This document shows positions 40,972 through 49,713 of a DNA stretch of 64,000 nt, piece after piece. A model generated the notes under the pieces. The model searched no databases and was not told where the DNA came from. It saw only the letters and a list, made by a program, of their open reading frames with translations. Positions within the stretch are counted from its first letter, which is position 1. The number at the start of each line of letters is the position of its first letter. The position numbers and the translations under genes are program-made. The DNA comes from Bacillus_BD sp050389805. Its GTDB lineage: Bacteria > Bacillota > Bacilli > Bacillales > Cytobacillaceae. Location of the stretch: the NCBI RefSeq assembly GCF_050389805.1, contig NZ_CP130945.1, positions 248,001 to 312,000 of the forward strand. Reading direction: 5' to 3'.

Positions 40972-42918
40972 ATGGAGTTCTTTGAACGATTTGCCGTACC
41001 ACATCCAAGTCCAGCGATTTATGCGTCGATGGTTGCTATTGGTTTAACAGTCATTGCCATTATTGCAGGGTTAACCTATTTCAAAAAATGGGGTTATTTA
41101 TGGCGTGAATGGTTAACAACATCAGACCACAAGCGTATCGGTATTATGTATATGCTTGCTGCTTTATTAATGTTATTCCGCGGCGGTGTTGACGCGATAA
41201 TGATGCGTGCACAACTTTCGGCACCGGAAAATCAATTACTAGATGCACAGCACTATAATGAAATTTTTACAACACACGGGGTTGTCATGATTTTCTTCAT
41301 GGCTATGCCTTTTATCTTTGCTTTTATGAATTATCTAATTCCGCTTCAAATTGGGGCTCGTGACGTTGCATTCCCAAGATTGAATGCGATTAGTTTCTGG
41401 CTGTTCTTCTTTGGAGCTATGCTATTTAATATCTCTTTCGTCATCGGGGGTTCACCTGATGCTGGATGGACATCTTACTTCCCACTAGCAGGAACTGATT
41501 TCAGTACATCAGTTGGAACGAACTATTATATGCTAGCGATTCAGATTTCAGGTCTAGGATCATTAATGACAGGTATTAACATGGTTACAACCATCATCAA
41601 AATGAGAGCACCTGGTATGACATTAATGAGAATGCCAATGTTTACTTGGACGTCTTTTGTTGCAAACTTAATTATTGTGACTGTATTCCCAATCTTTGCG
41701 ATCGCTTTAGGAATGGGAACGATGGACAGACTATTTGGAACGAATTTCTTTACATCAACAAATGGCGGTATGGATATGCTTTGGGCCAACCTTTTCTGGA
41801 TATGGGGACACCCTGAAGTATACATCTTAATCTTACCTGCATTCGGTATTTATAGTGAAATTATCCAAACCTTCTCAGGACGTAACCTATACGGTTATAA
41901 GTCAATGGTTGGATCGGTTGTCGTTATTTCGGTTCTTTCGCTACTTGTTTGGGCCCACCACTTCTTTACAATGGGTCAAGGAGCATTAGCTAACAGCTTC
42001 TTCTCGATTACAACAATGGCGATTGCAGTACCAACAGGGGTTAAAATATTTAACTGGCTTCTAACAATGTGGAAAGGGAAGATTCGCTTTACCGTTCCAA
42101 TGCTTTATTCAGTAGGATTTATTCCGTTATTTACAATTGGTGGGGTAACAGGGGTTATGCTTGCGATGTCAGCAGCTGACTATCAATACCATAACACGAT
42201 GTTCCTAGTAGCTCACTTCCATAATACGATTATCCCAGGTGTTGTTTATGCAATGCTTGCGGCATTTACGTATTACTGGCCAAAAATGTTCGGATTCATG
42301 TTAAATGAAAGAATTGGAAAATGGACATTCTGGCTTCTATCAATCGGCTTTGTATTGGCGTTCTTCCCAATGTATATCACTGGTTTAGATGGGCAAGCAC
42401 GTCGTATGTACACGTATTCTGAGGCAACTGGCTTTGGACCATTAAATATGCTTTCATTCATAGGCGCAGGAATTATGGCTATTGGTTTCGCGCTAATTGT
42501 TTACAACGTATATTACAGCATTCGTTATTCACCACGAAATATTAGCGCAGATCCATGGGATGCTCGTACACTTGAATGGGCGACACATACACCAGTTCCA
42601 GAATACAACTTTGCGGTTGACCCACAGGTTGCTTCAAGACAGCCATTCTGGGATGCAAAGAAAAAAGGACATGATCTATTCCCGGATGAATACAAAGAAA
42701 TTCATATGCCAAACAACAGTGGTATGCCATTTATTTTTGGAGCAATCTTCTTTGTATGGGGCTTCTCGTTCGTGTTTGCAATCTGGCCATTAGTCATCAT
42801 TAGTACAATTGCTTTCTTTGCCGTTATGGCTTTCCGTTCATTTGAAAAAGACGACGGTCGCCACATTACGGTTAAAGAAATTGAAGAAACTGAAACGAAA
42901 TTGCGAGGTGCTAACTAA
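40972..42918 (+). CDS. qoxB: Cytochrome aa3 quinol oxidase subunit I (QoxB)
   Basis: QoxB (648 residues) is the heme-copper catalytic subunit that reduces O2 and pumps protons. Visible are the His of TTHGVVMIFF (low-spin heme ligand), GHPEVYILILPAFG (CuB His and the His-Tyr crosslink), WAHHFF (CuB ligands) and VAHFHN (heme ligands), spread over about 14-15 membrane helices. It follows qoxA by 62 bp, with AAAGGAG ahead of the start, and overlaps the first base of qoxC. Confidence 0.97.
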   Translation: MEFFERFAVPHPSPAIYASMVAIGLTVIAIIAGLTYFKKWGYLWREWLTTSDHKRIGIMYMLAALLMLFRGGVDAIMMRAQLSAPENQLLDAQHYNEIFTTHGVVMIFFMAMPFIFAFMNYLIPLQIGARDVAFPRLNAISFWLFFFGAMLFNISFVIGGSPDAGWTSYFPLAGTDFSTSVGTNYYMLAIQISGLGSLMTGINMVTTIIKMRAPGMTLMRMPMFTWTSFVANLIIVTVFPIFAIALGMGTMDRLFGTNFFTSTNGGMDMLWANLFWIWGHPEVYILILPAFGIYSEIIQTFSGRNLYGYKSMVGSVVVISVLSLLVWAHHFFTMGQGALANSFFSITTMAIAVPTGVKIFNWLLTMWKGKIRFTVPMLYSVGFIPLFTIGGVTGVMLAMSAADYQYHNTMFLVAHFHNTIIPGVVYAMLAAFTYYWPKMFGFMLNERIGKWTFWLLSIGFVLAFFPMYITGLDGQARRMYTYSEATGFGPLNMLSFIGAGIMAIGFALIVYNVYYSIRYSPRNISADPWDARTLEWATHTPVPEYNFAVDPQVASRQPFWDAKKKGHDLFPDEYKEIHMPNNSGMPFIFGAIFFVWGFSFVFAIWPLVIISTIAFFAVMAFRSFEKDDGRHITVKEIEETETKLRGAN

Positions 42919-43514
42919 TGAAAATGGATCACTCGCTCCCATTAGAATATAGTACAAAACAAAATGATTTAAATATTTTTGGTTTTTGGGTTTTCCTTGC
43001 ATGTGAAATTATGTTGTTTGCAACACTCTTTACGACTTATTTTACATTAGAACATCGTACTGGAAATGGACCTTCTGGAGCGGAAATTTTTGAAATTACT
43101 CCGGTTCTAATCGAAACGTTTATTCTATTAACAAGTAGTTTTGTGATTGGTCTTGGCGTTCATGCCATGCGTCTTGGAAATAAGAAAGCGATGATGACAT
43201 TCTTCGGAATTACGCTTGTATTAGGTTTAGCTTTCTTAGGTGTTGAGATTTATGAATTTATTCATTATGTACATGTAGGCGCAGGACTTCAAGTAAGTGC
43301 CTTTACAGCCGCTTTACTGTCAACATTAGGAACTCACGGTGCCCACGTTACATTTGGCTTGTTCTGGGGCTTAGCTATCATGATTCAAGTGAAAAGAGAA
43401 GGCTTGACTCCTAGAACGACGAATAAATCATTCATTTTCTCGCTTTACTGGCACTTCCTAGATGTAGTTTGGATCTTTATTTTCAGCTTCATCTACTTGA
43501 AAGGAATGATGTAA
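42918..43514 (+). CDS. qoxC: Cytochrome aa3 quinol oxidase subunit III (QoxC)
   Basis: QoxC (198 residues) is the five-helix subunit III of the heme-copper oxidase family, with the conserved NIFGFWVFLACEIMLFATLFTTYF start, an Glu in the second half of helix (GVEIYEF) and THGAHVTFGLFW and WHFLDVVWIFIF motifs. It stabilises the catalytic subunit. It overlaps qoxB by one base and is followed after two bases by qoxD, so the operon is translationally coupled. Confidence 0.95.
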   Translation: MKMDHSLPLEYSTKQNDLNIFGFWVFLACEIMLFATLFTTYFTLEHRTGNGPSGAEIFEITPVLIETFILLTSSFVIGLGVHAMRLGNKKAMMTFFGITLVLGLAFLGVEIYEFIHYVHVGAGLQVSAFTAALLSTLGTHGAHVTFGLFWGLAIMIQVKREGLTPRTTNKSFIFSLYWHFLDVVWIFIFSFIYLKGMM

Positions 43515-43516
43515 GA

Positions 43517-43798
43517 ATGAAAGAATTATTTCCTGTCAAACAGATAAATGGTTTTATTGCTTCGATTCTTTTAACTTTAGTTGCCCTATCTGTATATTTC
43601 TTTGACCTGTCATTTAACACAGGTATGACCATTTTAATTATAACTGCTTTTGCTCAAGCGTCTCTTCAGCTAGTTGTATTCATGCATGCAGGGGAAACAG
43701 AGGATAAATGGTATATTTACGGTAAAGTATTCTTTATGCTCTTTGCTGCTATAGTTACCATCTTAGGAACATTGTTAATCTTCCTATGGGATATGTAA
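43517..43798 (+). CDS. qoxD: Cytochrome aa3 quinol oxidase subunit IV (QoxD)
   Basis: QoxD (93 residues from this ATG) is the small three-helix subunit IV (helices about 11-30, 37-57 and 70-91, with the conserved LQLVVFMHAGETEDKWY loop). I chose ATG 43517 (MKELFPVKQING) rather than the longer in-frame start inside qoxC, because it gives the usual family start and sits two bases after the qoxC stop. Last gene of the operon, closed by a strong terminator. Confidence 0.93.
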   Translation: MKELFPVKQINGFIASILLTLVALSVYFFDLSFNTGMTILIITAFAQASLQLVVFMHAGETEDKWYIYGKVFFMLFAAIVTILGTLLIFLWDM

Positions 43799-43805
43799 AA
43801 TGGAA

Positions 43806-43842
43806 AAGAGAGAGCGTCTATTGGGGTAGACGCTCTCTTTAT
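43806..43842. terminator. Bidirectional terminator after qoxABCD
   Basis: A 12-bp stem AGAGAGCGTCTA (43809-43820) and its complement (43827-43838) with loop TTGGGG is followed by TTATTTTTT. The other side serves the minus-strand gene ending at 43839. Confidence 0.9.
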
Positions 43843-44057
43843 TTTTTATGGACATTTCTAAGCATCTCTTCAGCAGCAACAAGAAACATGCCGATTAAAA
43901 AGATAAATACTGCCCCCATCACAGCTCCAACACCAATTCCAGTTATGAAAATATAATCCTGTATCATCATTCCGTATAAAAAAATAGCAATTCCAAGAGT
44001 GAGAACTATCGCGCCAACCATCTTTGTAGCCGTAATCATTTTGATAAATGGATTCAT
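43839..44057 (-). CDS. Small two-helix membrane protein (paralogue 1)
   Basis: The 72-residue protein has two hydrophobic helices (about 11-28 and 38-60) joined by a short loop. Its second half, GIGVGAVMGAVFIFLIGMFLVAAEEM, aligns closely with the protein encoded at 44188-44460, so the two are paralogues. I do not recognise the family. The ATG at 44057 is nine bases after AAGGGGG; an ATG nine bases upstream has no spacing from that site. Close to qox but on the other strand, so a respiratory link is only a possibility. Confidence 0.65.
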   Translation of the reverse strand: MNPFIKMITATKMVGAIVLTLGIAIFLYGMMIQDYIFITGIGVGAVMGAVFIFLIGMFLVAAEEMLRNVHKK

Positions 44058-44187
44058 TTTAATCATCCCCCTTATAGAATATGCTATTCAAGAGTGTTCA
44101 CAAAATTGTCAAAAAATTAAATCATGATGAAAAAATCTATGTTAAATATTTATATGTATAAAAGTCTTGATGTAAATGGCAAAAAAA

Positions 44188-44460
44188 TTATCTTTTCACC
44201 ACATATAAATGAGGACGCTTCTTTTTTTCAATTGGAGCTATTTCAATCCCTTTAAAGGTAGTTTCGACCATCTCCTCCGTAGCGACAAAGAACATCCCCA
44301 TCAGGACAATAAAGATAGCCCCAACTTCAACGCCAATACCAATTCCGATAACAGAAGAGAAACCGCTTACAATACCATATGCTAAAGTCAAAGTCCCAGT
44401 TATAAACAGTAGAATGGTAATTAATTTAGTGATCCCTATGATTTTCTCATGTGAGTTCAT
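44188..44460 (-). CDS. Small two-helix membrane protein (paralogue 2)
   Basis: The 90-residue protein has two helices (about 10-30 and 36-62) and a basic C-terminal tail (EKKKRPHLYVVKR) predicted in the cytoplasm. GIGIGVEVGAIFIVLMGMFFVATEEM matches paralogue 1 nearly residue for residue, with a Glu replacing a Met in the membrane segment. It is the upstream member of the tandem pair, behind GGAGGAGG, with 130 bp between the two genes. Function unknown; the tandem arrangement suggests a recent duplication. Confidence 0.68.
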   Translation of the reverse strand: MNSHEKIIGITKLITILLFITGTLTLAYGIVSGFSSVIGIGIGVEVGAIFIVLMGMFFVATEEMVETTFKGIEIAPIEKKKRPHLYVVKR

Positions 44461-44595
44461 TTAATAAACCTCCTCCATAATCTTTCCTGTAATTACATTA
44501 TTCTAAATGTTCACATAATTGTCAAATATTATTTAGAAAATATTCACTATCTTATTATTGCTTATTATAGGAATATAAATTTTATATTCATTATG

Positions 44596-44638
44596 TTCAT
44601 TTGGAGATATAACATACTATGATATATCTCCAAATGAA
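44596..44638. repeat. Perfect 16-bp inverted repeat upstream of potABCD
   Basis: Arms TTCATTTGGAGATATA and its complement (44596-44611 and 44623-44638) enclose an 11-base loop. No T run follows on either strand, so it is a poor terminator; its position 160 bp before potA and 136 bp upstream of the small membrane gene suits a shared regulatory or RNA element. The remainder of 44461-44796 is AT-rich without a supported gene. Confidence 0.55.
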
Positions 44639-44796
44639 ATAAATTAGTATTATATTTGAATAAGTAAAATTTATTATTTAATTTTTATGATAATAAGGGT
44701 AGACTTAGGGACGTATGGATAAATAAGTCATAGTTTAATAGAGGTAGGACATCCAACTTTTCCTACTAAAATTTTTTTTACAGGAGGGAGTAAAAA

Positions 44797-45900
44797 GTGG
44801 GGAAGAAAACAATCATTCGTTTTGAAAATGTAACAAAACAATTTGATCAGGATCCAGCTATTTTAAAAGACGTTAGCTTTGAAATAGAACGTGGGAAATT
44901 TTATACATTACTTGGTCCATCTGGTTGTGGTAAAACAACGATATTAAGGCTAATCGCGGGTTTTATTGAACCATCAGAAGGGAAAATTTATATTAACGAT
45001 AAAGTGGTCAATCATATTCCAGCCAATAAACGTCAGGTTAATACCGTATTTCAGGATTATGCCTTATTCCCTCATTTAAATGTATTTGAGAATATCGCAT
45101 TTGGTTTAAGAATAAAAAAAATGAATCAAAAGCTCATTAATGAGAAAGTTCAAGAAGCATTAAAGTTTGTTAACTTAGTTGGATTTGAGAATCGTGACAT
45201 AAATGAGATGTCTGGTGGTCAAAGGCAAAGAGTCGCAATCGCGCGTGCTATTGTAAATGAACCAGAGGTGATTCTCCTCGATGAACCGCTATCGGCACTT
45301 GATTTAAAACTACGTACTGAAATGCAGTATGAATTAAAAGAATTACAGCAGCGACTTGGGATTACGTTTATTTTTGTTACGCATGATCAAGAAGAAGCCT
45401 TGGCGATGTCAAATGAAATCTTTGTAATCAATAATGGGAAAATAGAACAAAGCGGTACACCAACAGATATCTATGATGAACCAATAAATCGTTTTGTTGC
45501 AGACTTCATTGGTGAATCCAATATTGTTTCAGGAATCATGAAAAAGGATTATCTTGTTGAATTTGTTGGCCGGGAATTTGAATGTGTGGACAAAGGTTTC
45601 TATAATAATGAAAAGGTTGAGATTGTAATTCGACCAGAAGATTTAGAGATTACACCAAGAGAAAAAGGAAAAATTATTGTTGATGTCGATTCACTGTTAT
45701 TCCGAGGCGTTCATTATGAAATTTGCGGATATGACGAGGATGGAAATGAATGGCTCGTCCATTCAACAAAAAGAGCACAGGTGGGTGATAAAATCGGGCT
45801 TTATTTTGAACCTGAAGCGATCCACGTTATGAGATTAGGTGAAACCGAGGAAGAATTTGATAAACGTCTTGAAACATATGAGGATGATCACCATGAATAA
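44797..45900 (+). CDS. potA: Polyamine ABC transporter ATP-binding protein PotA
   Basis: PotA (367 residues) has an ABC ATPase domain (Walker A GPSGCGKTT about 40-48, signature MSGGQRQRVAIARAI, Walker B VILLDEPLSALD, VTHDQEEA) and a C-terminal TOBE domain (about 280-350). It drives spermidine/putrescine import through PotB and PotC. It starts at a GTG after ACAGGAGGGAG. In several Bacilli a XRE-type regulator gene precedes potA; none is found here. Confidence 0.94.
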   Translation: MGKKTIIRFENVTKQFDQDPAILKDVSFEIERGKFYTLLGPSGCGKTTILRLIAGFIEPSEGKIYINDKVVNHIPANKRQVNTVFQDYALFPHLNVFENIAFGLRIKKMNQKLINEKVQEALKFVNLVGFENRDINEMSGGQRQRVAIARAIVNEPEVILLDEPLSALDLKLRTEMQYELKELQQRLGITFIFVTHDQEEALAMSNEIFVINNGKIEQSGTPTDIYDEPINRFVADFIGESNIVSGIMKKDYLVEFVGREFECVDKGFYNNEKVEIVIRPEDLEITPREKGKIIVDVDSLLFRGVHYEICGYDEDGNEWLVHSTKRAQVGDKIGLYFEPEAIHVMRLGETEEEFDKRLETYEDDHHE

Positions 45901-46699
45901 TCAACATTCTCGTAATTTGTATCTCCTTCCATATATCTTATGGATCGGGTTGTTTGTATTGGTGCCAATTATTCTCGTTTTCTATTATTCCTTTCTAGAT
46001 ATTCATGGCAACTTTAGCTTAACGAATTACGTTAACTTTTTTACACCTGTTTATCTAAAAATGACACTTAGCTCGTTTTGGTATGCCTTTTTAATTACAG
46101 CCTTTTCTCTATTGATTGGTTATCCAACGGCTTATTTCTTAACAAAAACAAAACATAAGCACTTATGGTTATTGCTAATTATTTTACCTTCATGGATTAA
46201 CTTACTTTTAAAAGCGTACGCATTCTTAGGGATTTTTGGTACACACGGAGTAGCGAATAATTTTCTTGAGGCTATCGGAATAGGTGCAAAACAAATTTTG
46301 TTCACCGATTTTAGTTTTGTGTTTGTATCTGTGTACATTTTTATTCCGTTTATGATTTTACCGATCTTTAATTCATTGGATAAATTAAATCCAACGTTTA
46401 TCGATGCTTCCTTTGATTTAGGAGCATCCAAATGGACGACCTTTCGTCGAGTGATATTTCCACTGACATTGGATGGTGTCAAATCAGGTTGTCAAGTGGT
46501 CTTTATCCCTGCGTTATCACTATTCATGTTAACAAGATTGATTGCAGGAAACCGAGTCATCACTTTAGGTACAGCGATTGAACAACATTTTCTTGTAACA
46601 CAAAACTGGGGAATGGGTTCTACAATTGCGGTTTTCCTTATCATTGCGATGTTTTTCATTATGATGATTACAGGAAATAAAAGGAGGGAGAGGAATTGA
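45893..46699 (+). CDS. potB: Polyamine ABC transporter permease PotB
   Basis: PotB (268 residues) has six membrane helices and the binding-protein-dependent transport motif (EAA loop, DASFDLGASKWTTFRRVIFPLTLDG, about 175-200) that contacts PotA. I chose ATG 45893 (MNNQHSRNLY), nine bases after GAGG and overlapping the potA stop by eight bases; longer frames extend into potA. The C-terminus overlaps potC by four bases (TTGA). Confidence 0.92.
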   Translation: MNNQHSRNLYLLPYILWIGLFVLVPIILVFYYSFLDIHGNFSLTNYVNFFTPVYLKMTLSSFWYAFLITAFSLLIGYPTAYFLTKTKHKHLWLLLIILPSWINLLLKAYAFLGIFGTHGVANNFLEAIGIGAKQILFTDFSFVFVSVYIFIPFMILPIFNSLDKLNPTFIDASFDLGASKWTTFRRVIFPLTLDGVKSGCQVVFIPALSLFMLTRLIAGNRVITLGTAIEQHFLVTQNWGMGSTIAVFLIIAMFFIMMITGNKRRERN

Positions 46700-47493
46700 A
46701 AAATAAGTTATCAACCATCTATTTACTGATTATATTTTTCATTCTTTATGCTCCGATTTTCTATTTGATTTTTTATTCATTTAATAGCGGTGGTACCATG
46801 TTTGATTTTGAGGAATTTACATTAGATTGGTACAAGCAGCTATTTAGTAATACAAGATTATTAATAATTGTACTGAATACAATTATCATCGCTCTTTTAT
46901 CAGCAGCGATATCGACGATTATTGGAGTTGCTGGGGCACTCGGGATTGCTTATGTCAAAAGGAGACAAGCGCAAAATACATTATTATCTCTAAACAATGT
47001 TTTAATTGTTAGTCCAGACGTGATTATCGGTGCTTCGTTTTTAATTACCTTTACCATACTAGGAATTCAGCTAGGTTTTACTTCTGTTTTGCTTTCGCAT
47101 ATTGCGTTTAGTGTACCGATTGTCGTGATTATGGTCTTGCCTAAAATTCAGGAAATGAGTTCGAGTCTTGTGGATGCGGCACGGGATTTAGGGGCAAGTC
47201 GTTGGGAGGTTTTAACGAAGGTAACCATTCCCTACATAACCCCTGGTATCTTTGCCGGTTTCTTTATGGCTTTGACCTATTCCTTGGACGACTTTGCTGT
47301 TACATTCTTTGTGACAGGTAATGGGTTTACGACATTGTCTGTTGAAATTTATTCGATGGCAAGAAGAGGCGTTTCATTAGACATTAATGCGTTGTCGACA
47401 TTACTATTCCTGTTCACGATGGTACTTGTCATTGGTTACTATTTTATTAACCAACGTTATAAACGTACGTCACGAATGGGGGTTCGAAAATGA
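46696..47493 (+). CDS. potC: Polyamine ABC transporter permease PotC
   Basis: PotC (265 residues) is the second permease, with six helices and the motif DAARDLGASRWEVLTKVTIPYITPG (about 155-179). It starts at a TTG that overlaps the potB stop, behind GGAGGGAGAGG. It ends in an ATGA overlap with potD. The sequence YSLDDFAVTFFVTG is typical of PotC. Confidence 0.92.
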   Translation: MKNKLSTIYLLIIFFILYAPIFYLIFYSFNSGGTMFDFEEFTLDWYKQLFSNTRLLIIVLNTIIIALLSAAISTIIGVAGALGIAYVKRRQAQNTLLSLNNVLIVSPDVIIGASFLITFTILGIQLGFTSVLLSHIAFSVPIVVIMVLPKIQEMSSSLVDAARDLGASRWEVLTKVTIPYITPGIFAGFFMALTYSLDDFAVTFFVTGNGFTTLSVEIYSMARRGVSLDINALSTLLFLFTMVLVIGYYFINQRYKRTSRMGVRK

Positions 47494-48563
47494 GAAAACT
47501 CATTCAGGCCTTTTCGGTTATTGTCATCGTTTCCGTGCTGTTGATGTTTTGGGTTTCTAAGTTGAATTCTTCAGAAGGTTACACATCTGGTAATACACTG
47601 ACGGTTTTTAACTGGGGAGATTATATTGATGAAGAATTAATCGATAAATTTGAAGAGGAAACTGGCATTAAAGTGATTTATGAAACCTTTGATTCCAATG
47701 AGTCGATGCTGACAAAAATACAACAAGGTGGAACTAGCTATGATGTAGCAGTCCCATCCGAATACATGATTGAAAAAATGAAAAGTGAGGATTTGCTTCT
47801 CCCTCTCGATCATTCAAAATTACCCAATTTAAAACACATTGATCCACGATTTTTGGATCTTTCCTTTGACCCCGGAAATCAATATTCGATTCCTTATTTT
47901 TGGGGTACAGTTGGGATTGTTTATAATCCTGAATTACTGGGTGATATTGAATTAAAGGGTTGGAATGATTTATGGAATCCTGCATTAAAAAATGAGATTT
48001 TGATGGTAGATGGTGCTCGTGAAGTGATTGGGATTGGGCTAAACAGCCTACACTATTCGTTGAATGACACCAACAACGACCATTTACTTGAGGCTAAAGC
48101 CAAGTTGGATACGTTAACTCCAAACTTGAAAGCCATTGTTGGTGATGAAATCAAATTATTGATGGCCAATGAAGAAGCGGCAATTGGCGTTGTTTGGTCA
48201 GGCGATGCTGCGGATATAATGTGGGAAAATGACAAGTTAGATTATGTTGTTCCAGAAGAAGGGTCTAATCTTTGGTTTGATAATATGGTGATCCCCAAAA
48301 CAGCAAAGAATATCGAGGGTGCCCATCAATTTATTAATTTCATGTTAGACCCTGAAAATGCAGCACAAAATACAGACTATGTGAGCTATTCAACTCCAAA
48401 TCAAGCCGCGCTCCAATTATTGGATGAAGAGGTAGTTAACGATGAACGATTTTACCCTCCAGAAGAATTAACCGAAAAACTAGAAGTTTACGAAGATCTA
48501 GGGAAAGAAATGCTCGCTTATTATAATGAGCTTTATCTAAAGTTTAAAATGCACCGAAATTAG
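47490..48563 (+). CDS. potD: Polyamine-binding protein PotD, membrane-anchored
   Basis: PotD (357 residues) binds spermidine or putrescine outside the membrane and delivers it to PotBC. It matches the family in TVFNWGDYIDEELIDKFEEETGIKV, YDVAVPSEYMIEKM, FWGTVGIVYNPE and VVWSGDAADI. The N-terminal hydrophobic segment (about 5-22) is followed by SKLNSSEGY with no lipobox Cys, so unlike many Gram-positive binding proteins it would be held by an uncleaved helix or be secreted. It is the last gene of potABCD, followed by a terminator. Confidence 0.93.
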   Translation: MRKLIQAFSVIVIVSVLLMFWVSKLNSSEGYTSGNTLTVFNWGDYIDEELIDKFEEETGIKVIYETFDSNESMLTKIQQGGTSYDVAVPSEYMIEKMKSEDLLLPLDHSKLPNLKHIDPRFLDLSFDPGNQYSIPYFWGTVGIVYNPELLGDIELKGWNDLWNPALKNEILMVDGAREVIGIGLNSLHYSLNDTNNDHLLEAKAKLDTLTPNLKAIVGDEIKLLMANEEAAIGVVWSGDAADIMWENDKLDYVVPEEGSNLWFDNMVIPKTAKNIEGAHQFINFMLDPENAAQNTDYVSYSTPNQAALQLLDEEVVNDERFYPPEELTEKLEVYEDLGKEMLAYYNELYLKFKMHRN

Positions 48564-48564
48564 T

Positions 48565-48595
48565 AAAAAAGAGAGGTTAGAAGCCTCTCTTTTTG
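48565..48595 (+). terminator. Terminator after potABCD
   Basis: AAAGAGAGG and CCTCTCTTT (48568-48576 with 48584-48592) form a strong stem followed by TTTTT. Confidence 0.9.
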
Positions 48596-48640
48596 CTGTT
48601 TTTGTTCAGAATTTGTGATCTAAATCTAAGAAGAGGTTGA

Positions 48641-48767
48641 TTGAACCAGTATAGGGGACAATTGAACCAAAATCCCATTTAATTGAACTAAAACTGGGAT
48701 TGATTGAAGCAAAATCAAGGTTAGTTGATCCAACCTCAACCAGAATTGAACCAAACCCTGATTCTCC
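48641..48767. repeat. Six-copy 21-bp TTGAACCAAA tandem repeat
   Basis: Units starting TTGAACC, TTGAACC, TTGAACT, TTGAAGC, TTGATCC and TTGAACC begin at 48641, 48662, 48683, 48704, 48725 and 48746, exactly 21 bp apart, and most continue with AAA. The variable second half of each unit differs. Stop codons occur in frame, so it is not coding. The same unit occurs twice at 16740-16781. Confidence 0.85.
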
Positions 48768-48850
48768 ACTAAAAATATTCATATGCTCCCTCTATAAAAC
48801 GATTAATAATCCTAAATTTGAGACATCTTAAAAGGAAAAGAGGAGTTGTT

Positions 48851-49633
48851 ATGATGAAAGTCATTATAATGTTAATTTTATTATTAAGTTCCATAATTCC
48901 AGATTTCGTCCAAGCAGAAGAACCCAAAGCAATTAATAAAAAGGAATTGGCGATTGTCATTGATGATTTTGGCAACAATATGAAGGCAACAGAAGACATG
49001 CTTAATCTTCCTATTCCGATTACCGTTGCAATTATGCCATTCCTCTCTACAACAGAGCGTGATGCAAAATTAGCTCATGAACGAGGTCATGAAGTCATTG
49101 TTCATCTGCCAATGGAACCTAAAAAGGGGAAGCGCAGTTGGCTTGGACCTGGTGCTATTACGACAGATATGAGCGATAAGGAAATAAGAAATGCTGTAAT
49201 ACAAGCAATTGAAAATGTCCCCTATGCAGTTGGGATGAATCACCATATGGGCTCAAAAGTAACGGAAGATGAAAGAGCCATGCGAATTGTTCTTGAGGTA
49301 TGTAAAGAAAAGGGATTGTTTTATCTTGATAGCAAAACGTCTAGTAAAAGTGTCATTTCAAAGCTAGCTGAAGAATTAGATGTGCCTTATTTAGAAAACG
49401 ACATGTTCTTCGACCATATTTATTCAGAACAACATATTTATAGGCAAGCATCCAATTTAGTAAAAGAGCTTGACGATAGTGAACAATTAATTGCGATTGG
49501 GCATGTCGGGATTACAGGTGAAAAGGTCGTCACTGCTCTGAAAAACTATATACCCCAATATCAAAAACAGGCGGAAATTGTCCCGCTTTCTTCATTACTA
49601 CCAGGTTCTGACATTCTAAATGGATTACCTTAA
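48851..49633 (+). CDS. YibQ-like divergent polysaccharide deacetylase, secreted
   Basis: The 260-residue protein has a signal peptide (about 1-22, LILLLSSIIPDFVQA) and a divergent polysaccharide deacetylase domain (PF04748, YibQ): LAIVIDDFGNNMKATEDML, PITVAIMPF, GHEVIVHLPMEP, VGMNHHMGSKVTED and FYLDSKTSSKS. It probably acts outside the cell on wall glycans, although no activity is established for this subfamily. ATG 48851 follows AAGAGGAG; an earlier in-frame start has no ribosome site. Single gene with a terminator. Confidence 0.87.
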   Translation: MMKVIIMLILLLSSIIPDFVQAEEPKAINKKELAIVIDDFGNNMKATEDMLNLPIPITVAIMPFLSTTERDAKLAHERGHEVIVHLPMEPKKGKRSWLGPGAITTDMSDKEIRNAVIQAIENVPYAVGMNHHMGSKVTEDERAMRIVLEVCKEKGLFYLDSKTSSKSVISKLAEELDVPYLENDMFFDHIYSEQHIYRQASNLVKELDDSEQLIAIGHVGITGEKVVTALKNYIPQYQKQAEIVPLSSLLPGSDILNGLP

Positions 49634-49635
49634 AT

Positions 49636-49678
49636 AAAAAAAGGAGTTTGTGACTAGCATCACAGCCTCCTTTTTTTA
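49636..49678. terminator. Bidirectional terminator
   Basis: AAAAAAAGGAG (49636-49646) pairs with CTCCTTTTTTT (49667-49677), with an inner GTGA/TCAC stem. Confidence 0.87.
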
Positions 49679-49713
49679 TTTTCGTTATCCTATATATAGG
49701 AAAAACTTTCCTT

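Noticed and set aside
48641..48767. CRISPR or coding repeat of seven-residue units
   Set aside because: There are no spacers of array type, and in-frame stop codons interrupt the units.
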